From assembly GCA_965228905.1 (NCBI GenBank), contig CBDDII010000003.1, positions 1,426,001 through 1,490,000 of the forward strand: a stretch of 64,000 bases of DNA, read 5' to 3'. The position numbers and the translations under genes are program-made. Positions 46,007-54,981 of this stretch are shown one piece after another. How positions within the stretch are numbered: position 1 is the stretch's first letter; every line of letters starts with the position of its first letter. This stretch comes from CALKXV01 sp965228905 (GTDB lineage Bacteria > Pseudomonadota > Alphaproteobacteria > Rhodobacterales > Rhodobacteraceae). A model generated the notes under the pieces. It ran no database searches. It was not told where the DNA came from and worked only from the letters and a program-made list of their open reading frames with translations.

Positions 46007-47265
46007 CAATGTTGGCCGACCTTCTGTCGACGGTGTTCGAGCGCCGCGCGCTGAGCTTTGGGCCTGCCGCCAAGGACAGCCGTTCAACCGCAGACCTGGC
46101 CGAGGCGCTGATCGGCACGGATGGCGAGATGTCGGGCCAGACCATTGCGCGGCTGATCCTCGATCGGTTCGAGGAGATGGACGAAACCGGGCGAAAGGCG
46201 TTTTTCGATCACCTGGCGCAGGCGATGCACTTTGATCCCGAAAATGTCCGAAACGCACTTGAAGAATACGAAAACGCGCCGGGTCGGAAAAGCTATCAGG
46301 CTTTCGCCGAAGCCGCCGAGCCGAAGCGGCAGGAGTTCATCAGACGTCTGAACCGCGTACCGCAGGCGACGGGGCGGTTGGTGTCCATGCGCTCGCACTT
46401 GTTGAAATACACCAGGTCCGATCCCGCCCTTGCCGCGCTGGATTTCGATTTTCAGCACCTGTTCAGTTCTTGGTTCAACCGGGGGTTTCTGGTGCTAAGG
46501 CCGATCAGTTGGGAAAGCCCCGCGCATATCCTAGACAAGATCATCGCCTATGAGGCGGTCCACGCCATCGACAGTTGGGATGATCTGAGACGCCGCCTTC
46601 AACCATCCGACCGGCGTTGTTTCGCGTTCTTTCACCCCGCAATGCCGGACGAGCCGTTGATCTTTGTCGAGGTGGCACTGACCAAGGGGATACCGAATTC
46701 GATCCAGGGGCTTTTGTCGGAGGAACGGACCGGCATCGTCGCGGAAGAGGCGGACACGGCGGTGTTCTATTCGATCTCGAACTGTCAGGCGGGGCTGGCC
46801 AATATCTCGTTCGGGAACTCGCTGATCAAACAGGTGGCCGTCGATCTGTCGATGGAGCTTTCGGGGTTGAAGACCTATGTCACGCTGTCGCCGATACCGG
46901 GGTTGAACGGCTGGCTGTCGGAAACCGGTATCGAACCGGACCCCAAAGACGACGACCAGATGCGCAATCTTGCCGCGCATTACCTTCTGGAGGCCAAACG
47001 CGAAGGCGGCGCACCCCGCGACCCCGTCGCGCGGTTCCACCTGGGTAACGGGGCGCAGGTTCACAAGGTTCATGCCGGGGCGGATGTGTCGGCCAAGGGC
47101 ATGGCGCAATCGGGCGGCGTCATGGTCAATTACCTTTACGACCTTGGAAAAGTGTCCCAAAACCACGAGCGTTTCGCGACACAGGGAAAGATCTCTGCAT
47201 CCTCGGAAATTCGCGGTATGAGCGCGGCCGGAAAGAAGATGCTGGCAGAGGACAAAGGCCAATGA
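46003..47265 (+). CDS. matA: Malonyl-CoA decarboxylase
   Basis: A 420-residue enzyme converting malonyl-CoA to acetyl-CoA and CO2. It has the MCD architecture: a helical N-terminal domain (to about 150), then a GNAT-like catalytic domain with CFAFFHPAMPDEPLIFVEVAL, SISNCQAGLANISFGNSLIKQV and the LSPIPGLNGWL loop. The start MTMLADLL overlaps matM by four bases; a much longer upstream open frame is out-of-frame matM. Coupled by four bases to the synthetase gene. Confidence 0.94.
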   Translation: MTMLADLLSTVFERRALSFGPAAKDSRSTADLAEALIGTDGEMSGQTIARLILDRFEEMDETGRKAFFDHLAQAMHFDPENVRNALEEYENAPGRKSYQAFAEAAEPKRQEFIRRLNRVPQATGRLVSMRSHLLKYTRSDPALAALDFDFQHLFSSWFNRGFLVLRPISWESPAHILDKIIAYEAVHAIDSWDDLRRRLQPSDRRCFAFFHPAMPDEPLIFVEVALTKGIPNSIQGLLSEERTGIVAEEADTAVFYSISNCQAGLANISFGNSLIKQVAVDLSMELSGLKTYVTLSPIPGLNGWLSETGIEPDPKDDDQMRNLAAHYLLEAKREGGAPRDPVARFHLGNGAQVHKVHAGADVSAKGMAQSGGVMVNYLYDLGKVSQNHERFATQGKISASSEIRGMSAAGKKMLAEDKGQ

Positions 47266-48779
47266 CGAACCCGCTTTACGACGCCTTGTTCGGCCAGCAC
47301 ACCGGTCGAAAGACGCCGTTCCTGCATCTGGCCGACGGAAGCACCCTTTCCCACGCCGCCTTTCTGGCCAAGGCCGCGCAGTTTGCCCATGCCTTGACGG
47401 ACCTCGGGCTGGAACCCGGCGACAGGGTTGCGGTTCAGGTCGAAAAGTCGCCCGAGGCCCTGGCGCTTTATGCCGCCTCGGTCCAGGCGGGGGTGATCTT
47501 TCTGCCGCTCAACACGGCCTATACCGCCGAGGAACTGTCTTATTTCATCGAGGACAGTGGCGCGAAGCTGGTGGTTTGCGATGGTGGCGCGCTTGAGACC
47601 CTGAGCGGGATTGCCGCGAAACTGGGGGCCGAGATCCGCACGTTGAACGCGGATGGGACGGGCAGCTTGTCCGATGCGGCCGGGACGATGGCGGATACCT
47701 TTCAGACAGTTTCGCGCAGCGAGGACGATCTGGCGGCCTTTCTTTATACGTCGGGCACGACCGGGCGCTCGAAGGGCGCGATGCTCTCCCAGCAAAACCT
47801 CTTGTCCAACGCCCTGACGCTGGCGGAGTTCTGGCGGTTCGACGCAAGCGACGTCCTGCTCCATGCCCTGCCGATCTTTCACACCCACGGGCTGTTCGTT
47901 GCGACAAACGTCACGCTTGTCGCCGGGGGGGCGATGATTTTCCTGCCGAAATTCGATCAGGATCAGATCATCGAGTTGCTGCCGAAGGCGACCACCATGA
48001 TGGGCGTGCCGACCTTCTATACACGGCTGTTGAGCGATCCGCGGTTCGACCGCGATCTTGTCGCCCACATGCGGCTGTTCATTTCGGGCAGCGCACCCTT
48101 GCTGGCCGACACCCACATCCAGTTCGAAGAACGCACTGGGCACCGCATCCTTGAACGCTACGGGATGACGGAGACCAACATGAACACCTCGAACCCTTAC
48201 GAGGGCGAGCGTCGGGCGGGCACCGTGGGTCACGCGCTGCCCGGTGTCGAGGTGAAGATCACCGATCCGGCAAGCGGCGAACCCGTTGCCGCCGGGGATG
48301 TGGGGCAGATCGAGGTGCGCGGGCCGAACGTGTTCAAGGGCTATTGGCAAATGCCGGAAAAGACCGCCGCCGAACTGCGCGAGAACGGGTTTTTCATCAC
48401 CGGCGACCTCGGAAAGGTGGATGCGGATGGCTATGTCCACATCGTGGGGCGGGATAAAGACCTTATAATTTCAGGCGGTTACAACATCTATCCGAAGGAA
48501 ATCGAACTGGTTCTGGACGCGCAGCCGGGCGTGCAGGAAAGCGCGGTCATCGGTGTGCCGCACGCGGATTTCGGGGAAACGGTTGTGGGCCTGATCGTGC
48601 CGGAGAAGGGGGCAAGTCCTGATATCGAGAGCATCAAGTCGGCAACTTCCGCTTCGCTGGCCCGGTTCAAGCATCCGCGCGAATTGATCGTGGTGGAGGA
48701 ACTGCCGCGCAACACCATGGGCAAGGTGCAAAAGAACATCCTGCGCGAGACGCACAAGGATCTGTTTGCAGCATCCTAA
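47262..48779 (+). CDS. matB: Malonyl-CoA synthetase (MatB-like acyl-CoA ligase)
   Basis: A 505-residue AMP-forming acyl-CoA ligase. The P-loop-like motif is FLYTSGTTGRSKGAM, the A5 region is RYGMTETNMNTSNPY, A8 is GFFITGDLGK...GRDKDLIISGGYNIYPKEIE and the catalytic lysine is in NTMGKVQK. MatB activates free malonate to malonyl-CoA, which MatA decarboxylates, so the operon imports malonate and turns it into acetyl-CoA. Operon context makes malonate the best substrate guess. The end overlaps the convergent ABC ATPase gene by four bases. Confidence 0.9.
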   Translation: MTNPLYDALFGQHTGRKTPFLHLADGSTLSHAAFLAKAAQFAHALTDLGLEPGDRVAVQVEKSPEALALYAASVQAGVIFLPLNTAYTAEELSYFIEDSGAKLVVCDGGALETLSGIAAKLGAEIRTLNADGTGSLSDAAGTMADTFQTVSRSEDDLAAFLYTSGTTGRSKGAMLSQQNLLSNALTLAEFWRFDASDVLLHALPIFHTHGLFVATNVTLVAGGAMIFLPKFDQDQIIELLPKATTMMGVPTFYTRLLSDPRFDRDLVAHMRLFISGSAPLLADTHIQFEERTGHRILERYGMTETNMNTSNPYEGERRAGTVGHALPGVEVKITDPASGEPVAAGDVGQIEVRGPNVFKGYWQMPEKTAAELRENGFFITGDLGKVDADGYVHIVGRDKDLIISGGYNIYPKEIELVLDAQPGVQESAVIGVPHADFGETVVGLIVPEKGASPDIESIKSATSASLARFKHPRELIVVEELPRNTMGKVQKNILRETHKDLFAAS

Positions 48780-49735
48780 ACTGACAGCGGATGGAAACAG
48801 GCGACTTCGGAACTTTCGCCGACAGGTGAGAGCCTTGGCGTTTCTGACCGGCACTTGTCACTTGCGTGCGGGCAGCGGGCCGCCAAGGCGCAGCCCTTGG
48901 GCGGGTTCAACGGGTCGGGCAGCTCGGTGCCTTTCGCCTCGGGCGCGGTCAACGGGCGGCCCACCACCGGCGCACTTTCGGCCAGCAGCTTGGTGTAGGG
49001 GTGCTTGGGGGCTGCGAAGACCTCTTCCGCCGGGCCGACCTCGACCACCGATCCGAAGTACAGTACCGCGATCCTGTCACTGACCGCTTCAACCACCGCC
49101 AGATCGTGGCTGATGAAAAGGTAGGTCAGATCGAATTCGGCCTTGAGATCGGCCAGAAGGTTCAAAACCTGTGCCTGCACCGAAACGTCAAGCGCCGAGA
49201 CCGGTTCATCGAGGATCAGGATGCGGGCATTCGCGGCAAGCGCGCGGGCGATGCCGATGCGCTGTGCCTGACCGCCGGAAAACTCGTGCGGGTAGCGGTC
49301 AAGGAAGTCTTCGCGCAGGTTCACGCTGGCGAAGATTTCCGAGATGCGTTTGGCCCGTTCGGCGGCGGGCATTCCGTAAAGCCGCTTTAGCGGCGCTTCC
49401 ATGATCTGGCGGATCGTTTTCCTTGGGTTGAGCGAGGATATCGGATCCTGAAAGACATACTGGATGCGCTTGCCGAATTCGGCGGGATCGGCGTTGTCGA
49501 GCGCGGCGCCTTCGATTTCAATCGTGCCCGTCGTGGGTTCCAGAAGACCGACCAGCATCCGCGCCAGGGTGGACTTCCCGCAACCGGATTCGCCAACGAT
49601 GCCAAGGGTTTCACCCTGCCGGACGTTCAGCGTGAGCGGATGGACCGCCTTGACCGATCCGGTGGCCTTGCCGAACAGCGAGCGGCCGACGAGGAAGGAT
49701 TTGGAAAGGTCGGTAAGCTTCAGTGCCTCGGTCAT
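48776..49735 (-). CDS. Oligopeptide-type ABC transporter ATPase (DppF/OppF-like)
   Basis: A 319-residue ATPase. Walker A is GESGCGKSTL, the Q-loop is YVFQDPISSLNP, the signature is FSGGQAQRIGIARAL and Walker B is ILILDEPVSALD. A C-terminal oligopeptide-ABC extension carries four cysteines (CALAARCPHASDKC, VACFHP), usual for Opp/Dpp ATPases and known to bind an iron-sulfur cluster in some. The start overlaps the fused permease-ATPase stop by four bases. Last gene of the import operon. Confidence 0.92.
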   Translation of the reverse strand: MTEALKLTDLSKSFLVGRSLFGKATGSVKAVHPLTLNVRQGETLGIVGESGCGKSTLARMLVGLLEPTTGTIEIEGAALDNADPAEFGKRIQYVFQDPISSLNPRKTIRQIMEAPLKRLYGMPAAERAKRISEIFASVNLREDFLDRYPHEFSGGQAQRIGIARALAANARILILDEPVSALDVSVQAQVLNLLADLKAEFDLTYLFISHDLAVVEAVSDRIAVLYFGSVVEVGPAEEVFAAPKHPYTKLLAESAPVVGRPLTAPEAKGTELPDPLNPPKGCALAARCPHASDKCRSETPRLSPVGESSEVACFHPLSV

Positions 49736-51615
49736 TCTGCCACCTCCTGTGCGGTGCCGACCGGGTGAATGCAACGCACCGCGTGACTGCCCTGACGGTT
49801 AAGCGCGATGTCGCCACGGCGGCAATCGTCTTGCACGCGGTTGCAGCGGTCGGCAAAGGCACAACCCGGCGGCAGATCGCTGACCACGGGGGGCAGGCCG
49901 GGGATGGCTTCGAGCCGACGCTTGCCGCCGCCCAGTTCCGGCACGCAGGCCATCAGGCGCTCGGTGTAGGGGTGGCGGGGGGCGTCGAGGATGTCGGCAG
50001 TGCGCCCCTCTTCGACGATGCGGCCCGCGTACATCACGGCCACCCGGTCGCAAAGCTGGGCGACGACGCCGAAGTCATGGGTGATGAAGATGATCGCCAG
50101 CCCGCGCGAACGGCGGAGGTCATCGAGGATCGTCAGGACTTGAGCCTGCACCGTAACGTCGAGCGCGGTGGTCGGTTCATCCGCGATGATGATGTCGGGA
50201 TCGTTGGCCAGTGCCATGGCGATGCCGACCCGCTGGCGCATCCCGCCCGACATTTCGTGCGGGTAGTCGCTGATGCGCTTTTCGGGGTTGGGGATGCGGA
50301 CGGCGCTGAGGAGTTCGATCGCCTTGGCACGACCTTCGGCCTTGCCAATGGGGCGGTGTGCGCGGATCGCTTCGATCAACTGGTCGCCGACGCGGTAGAG
50401 CGGATGGAGCGTAGCCAGCGGATCCTGGAAGATATAGGCGACGTTCTTTCCGCGCATGTCGCGCAGGCGGGAATAGGGCGCGCCGATCAGGTCCTCGCCA
50501 TCGTAATGGGCCGCTCCGCCGGTGACGACGCCGGGGGGCGAGGCGACAAGGCCCATGATCGAAAGTGCGGTGACGGATTTGCCGGATCCGGATTCTCCAA
50601 TGATCCCAAGGCATTCGCCCTTCTCCACATGCAAGTCGACGCCGCCAACGGCACGAAACACGCGGTCCTTGACGTGGAATTGGGTTTCAAGAGCCTGCAC
50701 CTCAAGAAGGCCCTTGCCGGTCGGCTGGGGAATGGCACCATCGCGTTTTACCCGGGTTGCGGCCATTGGGCGTGACAGGGCCCCGGACTTCAGGCGCGGG
50801 TCCAGGGCGTCGCGCACGCCGTCGCCCAGAAGGTTGATCGACATCACGATGATCAGGATCATCACGCCCGGCACGACCGAGGTATGCGGATTGGTGATGA
50901 GGGCCGAGCGTGCCTCGCCCAGCATCGAGCCGAGATCGGCCTGGGGCGGTTGCGAGCCGAGGCCAAGGAACGACAGACCGGCGGTTTCAAGGATCATCCA
51001 GCCGATGGTCGTGGACATGGCGATCACGATGACGGGGATCACGTTCGGCAGGATCTCCGACAGGATGATCCGCGTGTTCGACAGGCCCGCAAGGCGGGCG
51101 GCGTCGACGAATTCCTTGTGCGCGATGCCGACGGTAATGCCGCGGATGTTGCGGGCAAAGAAGGGGACGTTGACGGCGGCAACGGCGATCAGCGCGTTGA
51201 ACAGGCCGGGGCCAAGGGCGGCGACGATGGCAAGGGCCAGCAGGATATAGGGAAAGGCCATTAGCATGTCGACGCCGCGCATGATGATATTGTCGGTCCG
51301 CCCGCCGTAGAATCCCGCGATGATCCCGATGGCCGCCCCGATGGTGGCCGCGGTGATGGCAGCGGCGAAACCCACGGCAAGCGACAGGCGCGTACCCCAA
51401 AGGAGCCGGGACAGAAGATCGCGCCCGAGGTGGTCAGTGCCCAAGAGCGCACCTTCGGAAAAGATCGGCTGGAAGCGGTTCGAGGTGTTGGTCACGTCCG
51501 GGTCGGACAGCGGCAGAAGCGGGGTGAGGATTGCAAGAATAACGACGATCAGAAGCGCGATGCCCCCTGCGAGCGCCAGCCGGTTGCGGGCGAGGAGTTT
51601 GAAGAAGGCGCTCAT
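49732..51615 (-). CDS. Fused ABC permease-ATPase (DppC-DppD) of oligopeptide-type importer
   Basis: A 627-residue single polypeptide. Residues 1 to about 285 are a DppC-like permease: one N-terminal helix, GALLGTDHLGRDLLSRLLWGTR, and EAA loop EFVDAARLAGLSNTRIILSEILPN. About 300-627 are a DppD-like ATPase: Walker A GESGSGKSV, LATLHPLYRVGDQL, signature MSGGMRQRVGIA, Walker B IIIADEPTTALD, and the cysteine-bearing tail CAFADRCNRVQDDC. Such fusions are known in this transporter class but are less common than separate genes. Overlaps its neighbours by four bases on each side. Confidence 0.92.
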   Translation of the reverse strand: MSAFFKLLARNRLALAGGIALLIVVILAILTPLLPLSDPDVTNTSNRFQPIFSEGALLGTDHLGRDLLSRLLWGTRLSLAVGFAAAITAATIGAAIGIIAGFYGGRTDNIIMRGVDMLMAFPYILLALAIVAALGPGLFNALIAVAAVNVPFFARNIRGITVGIAHKEFVDAARLAGLSNTRIILSEILPNVIPVIVIAMSTTIGWMILETAGLSFLGLGSQPPQADLGSMLGEARSALITNPHTSVVPGVMILIIVMSINLLGDGVRDALDPRLKSGALSRPMAATRVKRDGAIPQPTGKGLLEVQALETQFHVKDRVFRAVGGVDLHVEKGECLGIIGESGSGKSVTALSIMGLVASPPGVVTGGAAHYDGEDLIGAPYSRLRDMRGKNVAYIFQDPLATLHPLYRVGDQLIEAIRAHRPIGKAEGRAKAIELLSAVRIPNPEKRISDYPHEMSGGMRQRVGIAMALANDPDIIIADEPTTALDVTVQAQVLTILDDLRRSRGLAIIFITHDFGVVAQLCDRVAVMYAGRIVEEGRTADILDAPRHPYTERLMACVPELGGGKRRLEAIPGLPPVVSDLPPGCAFADRCNRVQDDCRRGDIALNRQGSHAVRCIHPVGTAQEVAE

Positions 51616-52559
51616 GTCTTGATCCTTGGATCAAGCAGGCTTTGGGCGACGTCCACCGCGATGTTGAACAGGACATAGCAGGCGGCGACGAAGACAACGC
51701 CGCCCTGCACCAGCAGGATGTCGCGTTTCAGGATCGCGTCGACCAGCATCCGCCCGACGCCGGGCCATTGAAAAACGATCTCGATATAGACGGCACCCGA
51801 CAGGACGAACCCGGCCTGGATGCCAAGGACGGGGATGATCGAAACCATCGCCGCTTTCAACGCGTGTCGCCAGATCACGCCGCGTTCGCGCACGCCCTTG
51901 GCCCGCGCGGTGCGGATGAAATCCTGCCGGAGCACCTCCAGCATGGCCGAACGCGACAGCCGCGCAATGACGCCGGTGGCAACGACGGCCAAGGCAAGGG
52001 CGGGCATGGCGAGGTGGGACAATAGGGCCGAGAGATCGCGGTCGCCGTAGATCGGCCACATGCCCGAAACCGGGAACCAGCGAAGGTTCACGGCAAAGAA
52101 CAGAATCATCATCATGCCAAGAAAGAAGGACGGGATCGAGATGCCGAGAAGGACGGCGAATGTGATCGCCTTGTCGCCCCATCCGTATTGGTTCGCCGCC
52201 GAGATGACGCCTGCGACGACGCCGAGGATCGAACAAAGGACAAAGGCGGTGCCGGCAAGGATGAGGGTTGCGTTGAAGCGTTCAAGCACCTCGTCCAGGA
52301 CCGGGCGGTTCAAGGCAAAAGAGGTGCCGAAATCCCCGGTCAGCATGTTGCCGAGCCAGATAAAGTATTGTTGCACAAGGGGTTTATCTAGGCCGAGGTC
52401 GCGGTTCAGCTTTTCGACATTCTCGGGTGTGGCATAGCTGCCAAGGATGGCCGTGGCCGGATCGCCGGGGATCAGGGCCATGATCAAAAAGACGATCACG
52501 GTGATGCCGAACAGTACCGGGATGGCCGAGATCAGTCGTTTCAGGATGTATCCTGTCAC
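51612..52559 (-). CDS. Oligopeptide-type ABC permease (DppB-like), GTG start
   Basis: A 315-residue permease with six hydrophobic segments. It has the DppB opening GYILKRLISAIPVLFGITVIVFLIM followed by IPGDPA, and the EAA loop FIRTARAKGVRERGVIWRHALK. The start codon is GTG, and homology begins right there, so no alternative is needed. It is the first membrane gene after the binding protein, separated from it by a 66-base gap containing a strong hairpin. Confidence 0.92.
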   Translation of the reverse strand: MTGYILKRLISAIPVLFGITVIVFLIMALIPGDPATAILGSYATPENVEKLNRDLGLDKPLVQQYFIWLGNMLTGDFGTSFALNRPVLDEVLERFNATLILAGTAFVLCSILGVVAGVISAANQYGWGDKAITFAVLLGISIPSFFLGMMMILFFAVNLRWFPVSGMWPIYGDRDLSALLSHLAMPALALAVVATGVIARLSRSAMLEVLRQDFIRTARAKGVRERGVIWRHALKAAMVSIIPVLGIQAGFVLSGAVYIEIVFQWPGVGRMLVDAILKRDILLVQGGVVFVAACYVLFNIAVDVAQSLLDPRIKT

Positions 52560-52592
52560 CTTCGTCCCCTTTTCGGGCGTGGGTGGGTGGAA

Positions 52593-52614
52593 GGGCAGGG
52601 CCGAAGCCCCGCCC
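52593..52614 (-). other. Stem-loop between binding-protein and permease genes (UUCG loop)
   Basis: Read on the minus strand, GGGCGGGGC-TTCG-GCCCTGCCC gives a nine-pair stem with one G-U pair, closed by a stable UUCG tetraloop. It begins 12 bases after the binding-protein stop. The lack of a T-run argues against a simple terminator; partial attenuation or mRNA protection is more likely. Confidence 0.65.
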
Positions 52615-52625
52615 CGCCGGGAGGA

Positions 52626-54203
52626 TCAGTTCTTCACGACGTCGTCCAACAGGAGGAAGAAGGACGGTTGCAAGGTGAAGTTCTCGACCCGATCGCTTGT
52701 CACCGCGTTCTGTTTCCAGTTCGCGACAAAGACCCAGGGCGCGTCTTCCTGCACGATGGTCTGCATTTCCTTGTAAAGGGCCGCGCGTTCGTCCTGGTCG
52801 GTGGCGGCGCGGGCCGCTTCCAGCAGCGTGTCGACTTCGGGGTTGGAATAGTAGCCCGAGTTGAAGCCGCCTTCGTCAGGCCATGCCCCGGTGCGCAGCG
52901 CAAGGAACGGCAGCGTGTCGGGGTCGTTGGTCATCCAGGCCATCTCGGCCATGTCGGCCTTGCCTTCCAGGCCAGGGTTCACGTTTCCAAGGAAGGTGTT
53001 CCACTCGTAGGTTTCGATTTTCACATCAAAACCAACGGCTTCGAGGTCGGCCTGAATCGCGGTTCCCATGGCAATGGGGTCCAGCATTCCCGAGCCGCCT
53101 TCGGTGACATAGAAGGTCAGTTCGGCACCATCGGCCCCAGCTTCGGCGATCAATTCCTTCGCCTTGTCGGGATCATAAGGGTAGGGTTCGAGATCCGGGT
53201 TGTAGGCCCAGGCGAAGGCGGGCGGCGTCGGGCCTGCGGCAACTTCGGCGGTGCCTTCCAGAACCTCGTTCACCAGCGCCTCTTTATTCACCGCATAGTT
53301 CGCGGCCTGGCGGACGCGCACATCGGCAAAGGGGCCTTCCTTGGCGTTCAGGATCAGGAACCAGACGTGCGGTCCGGCCTGTTCGTGCAGCATGTAGGTA
53401 TCGCCCTGGAATTCGGACAGGGCGACGGGCGGCACTTCGACCATGAGGTCGATCCCGCCTGCCAGCATCTCGGCGGTGCGTGTGTTGGCATCGGTGATCG
53501 GGCGGAAGACGACGGCCTGAAGCGCAGGCGCGCCATCCCAGTAGTCGCCGTTGGCTTCGATCACGACGGCTTCGTTCGAGCGCCATTCGGCAAAGGTGAA
53601 CGGCCCGGTGCCCGAGGGGTTGCGCCCGAAGTCCGCGCCGTGTTGTTCAACGGCGGCGGGCGAAACGATCAGCCCGGTCGGATAGGCGAGGTTCGACAGG
53701 AACGGCGCGTAAGGCGCGTCCAGAGTGAATTTCACCGTCATGTCGTCGACCACCTCGGTCGCTTCCACGGCCGAGAAGAAGAACGACAGCGGGAAGGGGC
53801 CGGTGTCGTGGAACGGGTGATCCTCGTTCAGCATCCGGTCGAAGTTGAACTTGACCGCTTCGGCGTTGAACGGGCTGCCGTCGTGGAAGCTGACGCCTTC
53901 GCGCAGGGTGAAGGTATAGACGGTGCCGTCTTCGCTGATTTCCCAGCTTTCGGCGAGGGCGGGTTCAACTTCGAGCGTGCCGTCCTTGTAGCGCACCAGA
54001 CCGTCATAGACGTTCATCAGAATGCGAAAATCGTTGACGGCGGTAACGGCGGCAGGGTCGAGCGCCTTGGGTTCTGCGATCTGACCGACGATCAGGACAC
54101 CGGGCGGTGTCTGCGCCGTGGCACCGCTGAGACCCCCAAGTGTGAGGGCCAGCGCGGTTCCGGCGGCCATCAGCCCCCGGCGCGTGACGTGAAAGAGCGA
54201 CAT
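52626..54203 (-). CDS. Oligopeptide-type ABC solute-binding protein (family 5)
   Basis: A 525-residue periplasmic binding protein of SBP family 5 (DppA/OppA/NikA). The N-terminus has a Tat-like signal (TRRGLMAAGTALALTLGGLSGATAQ). Typical features are YDGLVRYKDGTLEVEPALAESWEISEDGTVYTFTLREGVSFHDG, PFNAEAVKFNFDRML and the C-terminal LYKEMQTIVQEDAPWVF region. AGGAGAGG precedes the ATG. Two AT-rich palindromes lie in its upstream region, probably operators for the GntR regulator 0.8 kb away. The ligand may be a peptide, but family 5 also binds other solutes. Confidence 0.9.
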   Translation of the reverse strand: MSLFHVTRRGLMAAGTALALTLGGLSGATAQTPPGVLIVGQIAEPKALDPAAVTAVNDFRILMNVYDGLVRYKDGTLEVEPALAESWEISEDGTVYTFTLREGVSFHDGSPFNAEAVKFNFDRMLNEDHPFHDTGPFPLSFFFSAVEATEVVDDMTVKFTLDAPYAPFLSNLAYPTGLIVSPAAVEQHGADFGRNPSGTGPFTFAEWRSNEAVVIEANGDYWDGAPALQAVVFRPITDANTRTAEMLAGGIDLMVEVPPVALSEFQGDTYMLHEQAGPHVWFLILNAKEGPFADVRVRQAANYAVNKEALVNEVLEGTAEVAAGPTPPAFAWAYNPDLEPYPYDPDKAKELIAEAGADGAELTFYVTEGGSGMLDPIAMGTAIQADLEAVGFDVKIETYEWNTFLGNVNPGLEGKADMAEMAWMTNDPDTLPFLALRTGAWPDEGGFNSGYYSNPEVDTLLEAARAATDQDERAALYKEMQTIVQEDAPWVFVANWKQNAVTSDRVENFTLQPSFFLLLDDVVKN

Positions 54204-54236
54204 GGCTGTTTCCTCTCCTGTTGTTGTATCTGTTTT

Positions 54237-54254
54237 AATTTATCATGATAAATT
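54237..54254. promoter_or_regulatory. GntR-type operator 1 (perfect palindrome)
   Basis: AATTTATCATGATAAATT is a perfect 18-base palindrome in the gap between the divergent binding-protein and DUF1028 genes. Near copies occur 28 bases away and upstream of the neighbouring GntR regulator. It is very AT-rich against a GC-rich background. Likely operator. Confidence 0.65.
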
Positions 54255-54264
54255 GCATCAGGCC

Positions 54265-54282
54265 AAATTTTCATGATAAATT
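54265..54282. promoter_or_regulatory. GntR-type operator 2
   Basis: AAATTTTCATGATAAATT matches operator 1 at 16 of 18 positions and is 28 bases from it centre to centre. It is positioned to affect both the binding-protein operon (leftward) and the DUF1028 gene (rightward). Confidence 0.6.
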
Positions 54283-54309
54283 CAAGTCCCGGGGTGGTCG
54301 GAGACGACA

Positions 54310-54981
54310 ATGACGATATCGATTCTCGCGTTTGACGAAAAAACAGGCACTTACGGTGGCGCTGCGACCACCGGGAGCCTGTGCGTCGGTGGCTGGGTGC
54401 TGCGGGGCGACGCCGAATCGGGGATGTCGGCGTCGCAAGGGTCTTTGCCGAGCACGATGTGGGGCAACGACGTGCTGGCGCTGATGCGGGGCGGTGAAGC
54501 GGCGGACGTCGCGGTGCGGCGTGTTGTCGAGCCGGACAGTGGCCGCGACGAACGCCAGATGTCCGCGCTTGATCCAAAGGGCGGCACCGGGGCGTTCACG
54601 GGGGGCAACAGCATTGCGACAGCGGGCGTGCGGTCTGCGCCGGGCGTCGTGGTGGCGGGCAACCTTTTGGCGTCCGAGGCTGTGCTGGACGCCTGTTTGG
54701 ATGGGTTTCTGTCTGCGGTTGGTTCGCTGGATGCGCGGCTTTTGCGGGCGCTCGATAGTGCCGCCGAGGCCGGAGGGGACAGCAGGGGGCTTTTGTCGGC
54801 GGCCTTGCTTGTCGTCGGGGCGGATCGACCACCGCTCAGTCTGCGCGTGGACTATTCGGAAACGCCGCTCAGGGCGCTGGCCGAACTGCACGAACGGGCG
54901 ACGGGTGGCGAATATGCGCGGTGGACGGCCCATGTGCCGACCCTGAACGACCCCGAGCGCGGATTGCCGTTCGACGGTTGA
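54310..54981 (+). CDS. DUF1028 family protein
   Basis: A 223-residue protein matching DUF1028, an Ntn-hydrolase-like family of unknown activity. It begins directly with MTISILAFDEKTGTYGGAATTGSLCVGG, with SASQGSLPSTMWGND, RDERQMSALDPKGGTGAFTG and VAGNLLASEAVLDACLDGFL following. There is no signal peptide, so it is cytoplasmic. A GGAGAC ribosome binding site precedes it. It shares an operator region with the divergent importer operon and abuts the convergent GntR gene. It may process the imported compound; this is inference. Confidence 0.86.
   Translation: MTISILAFDEKTGTYGGAATTGSLCVGGWVLRGDAESGMSASQGSLPSTMWGNDVLALMRGGEAADVAVRRVVEPDSGRDERQMSALDPKGGTGAFTGGNSIATAGVRSAPGVVVAGNLLASEAVLDACLDGFLSAVGSLDARLLRALDSAAEAGGDSRGLLSAALLVVGADRPPLSLRVDYSETPLRALAELHERATGGEYARWTAHVPTLNDPERGLPFDG

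Noticed and set aside
52587..54248. Open frame of 553 codons opposite the family 5 binding-protein gene
   Set aside because: Antisense shadow of a real gene with signal peptide and conserved motifs.
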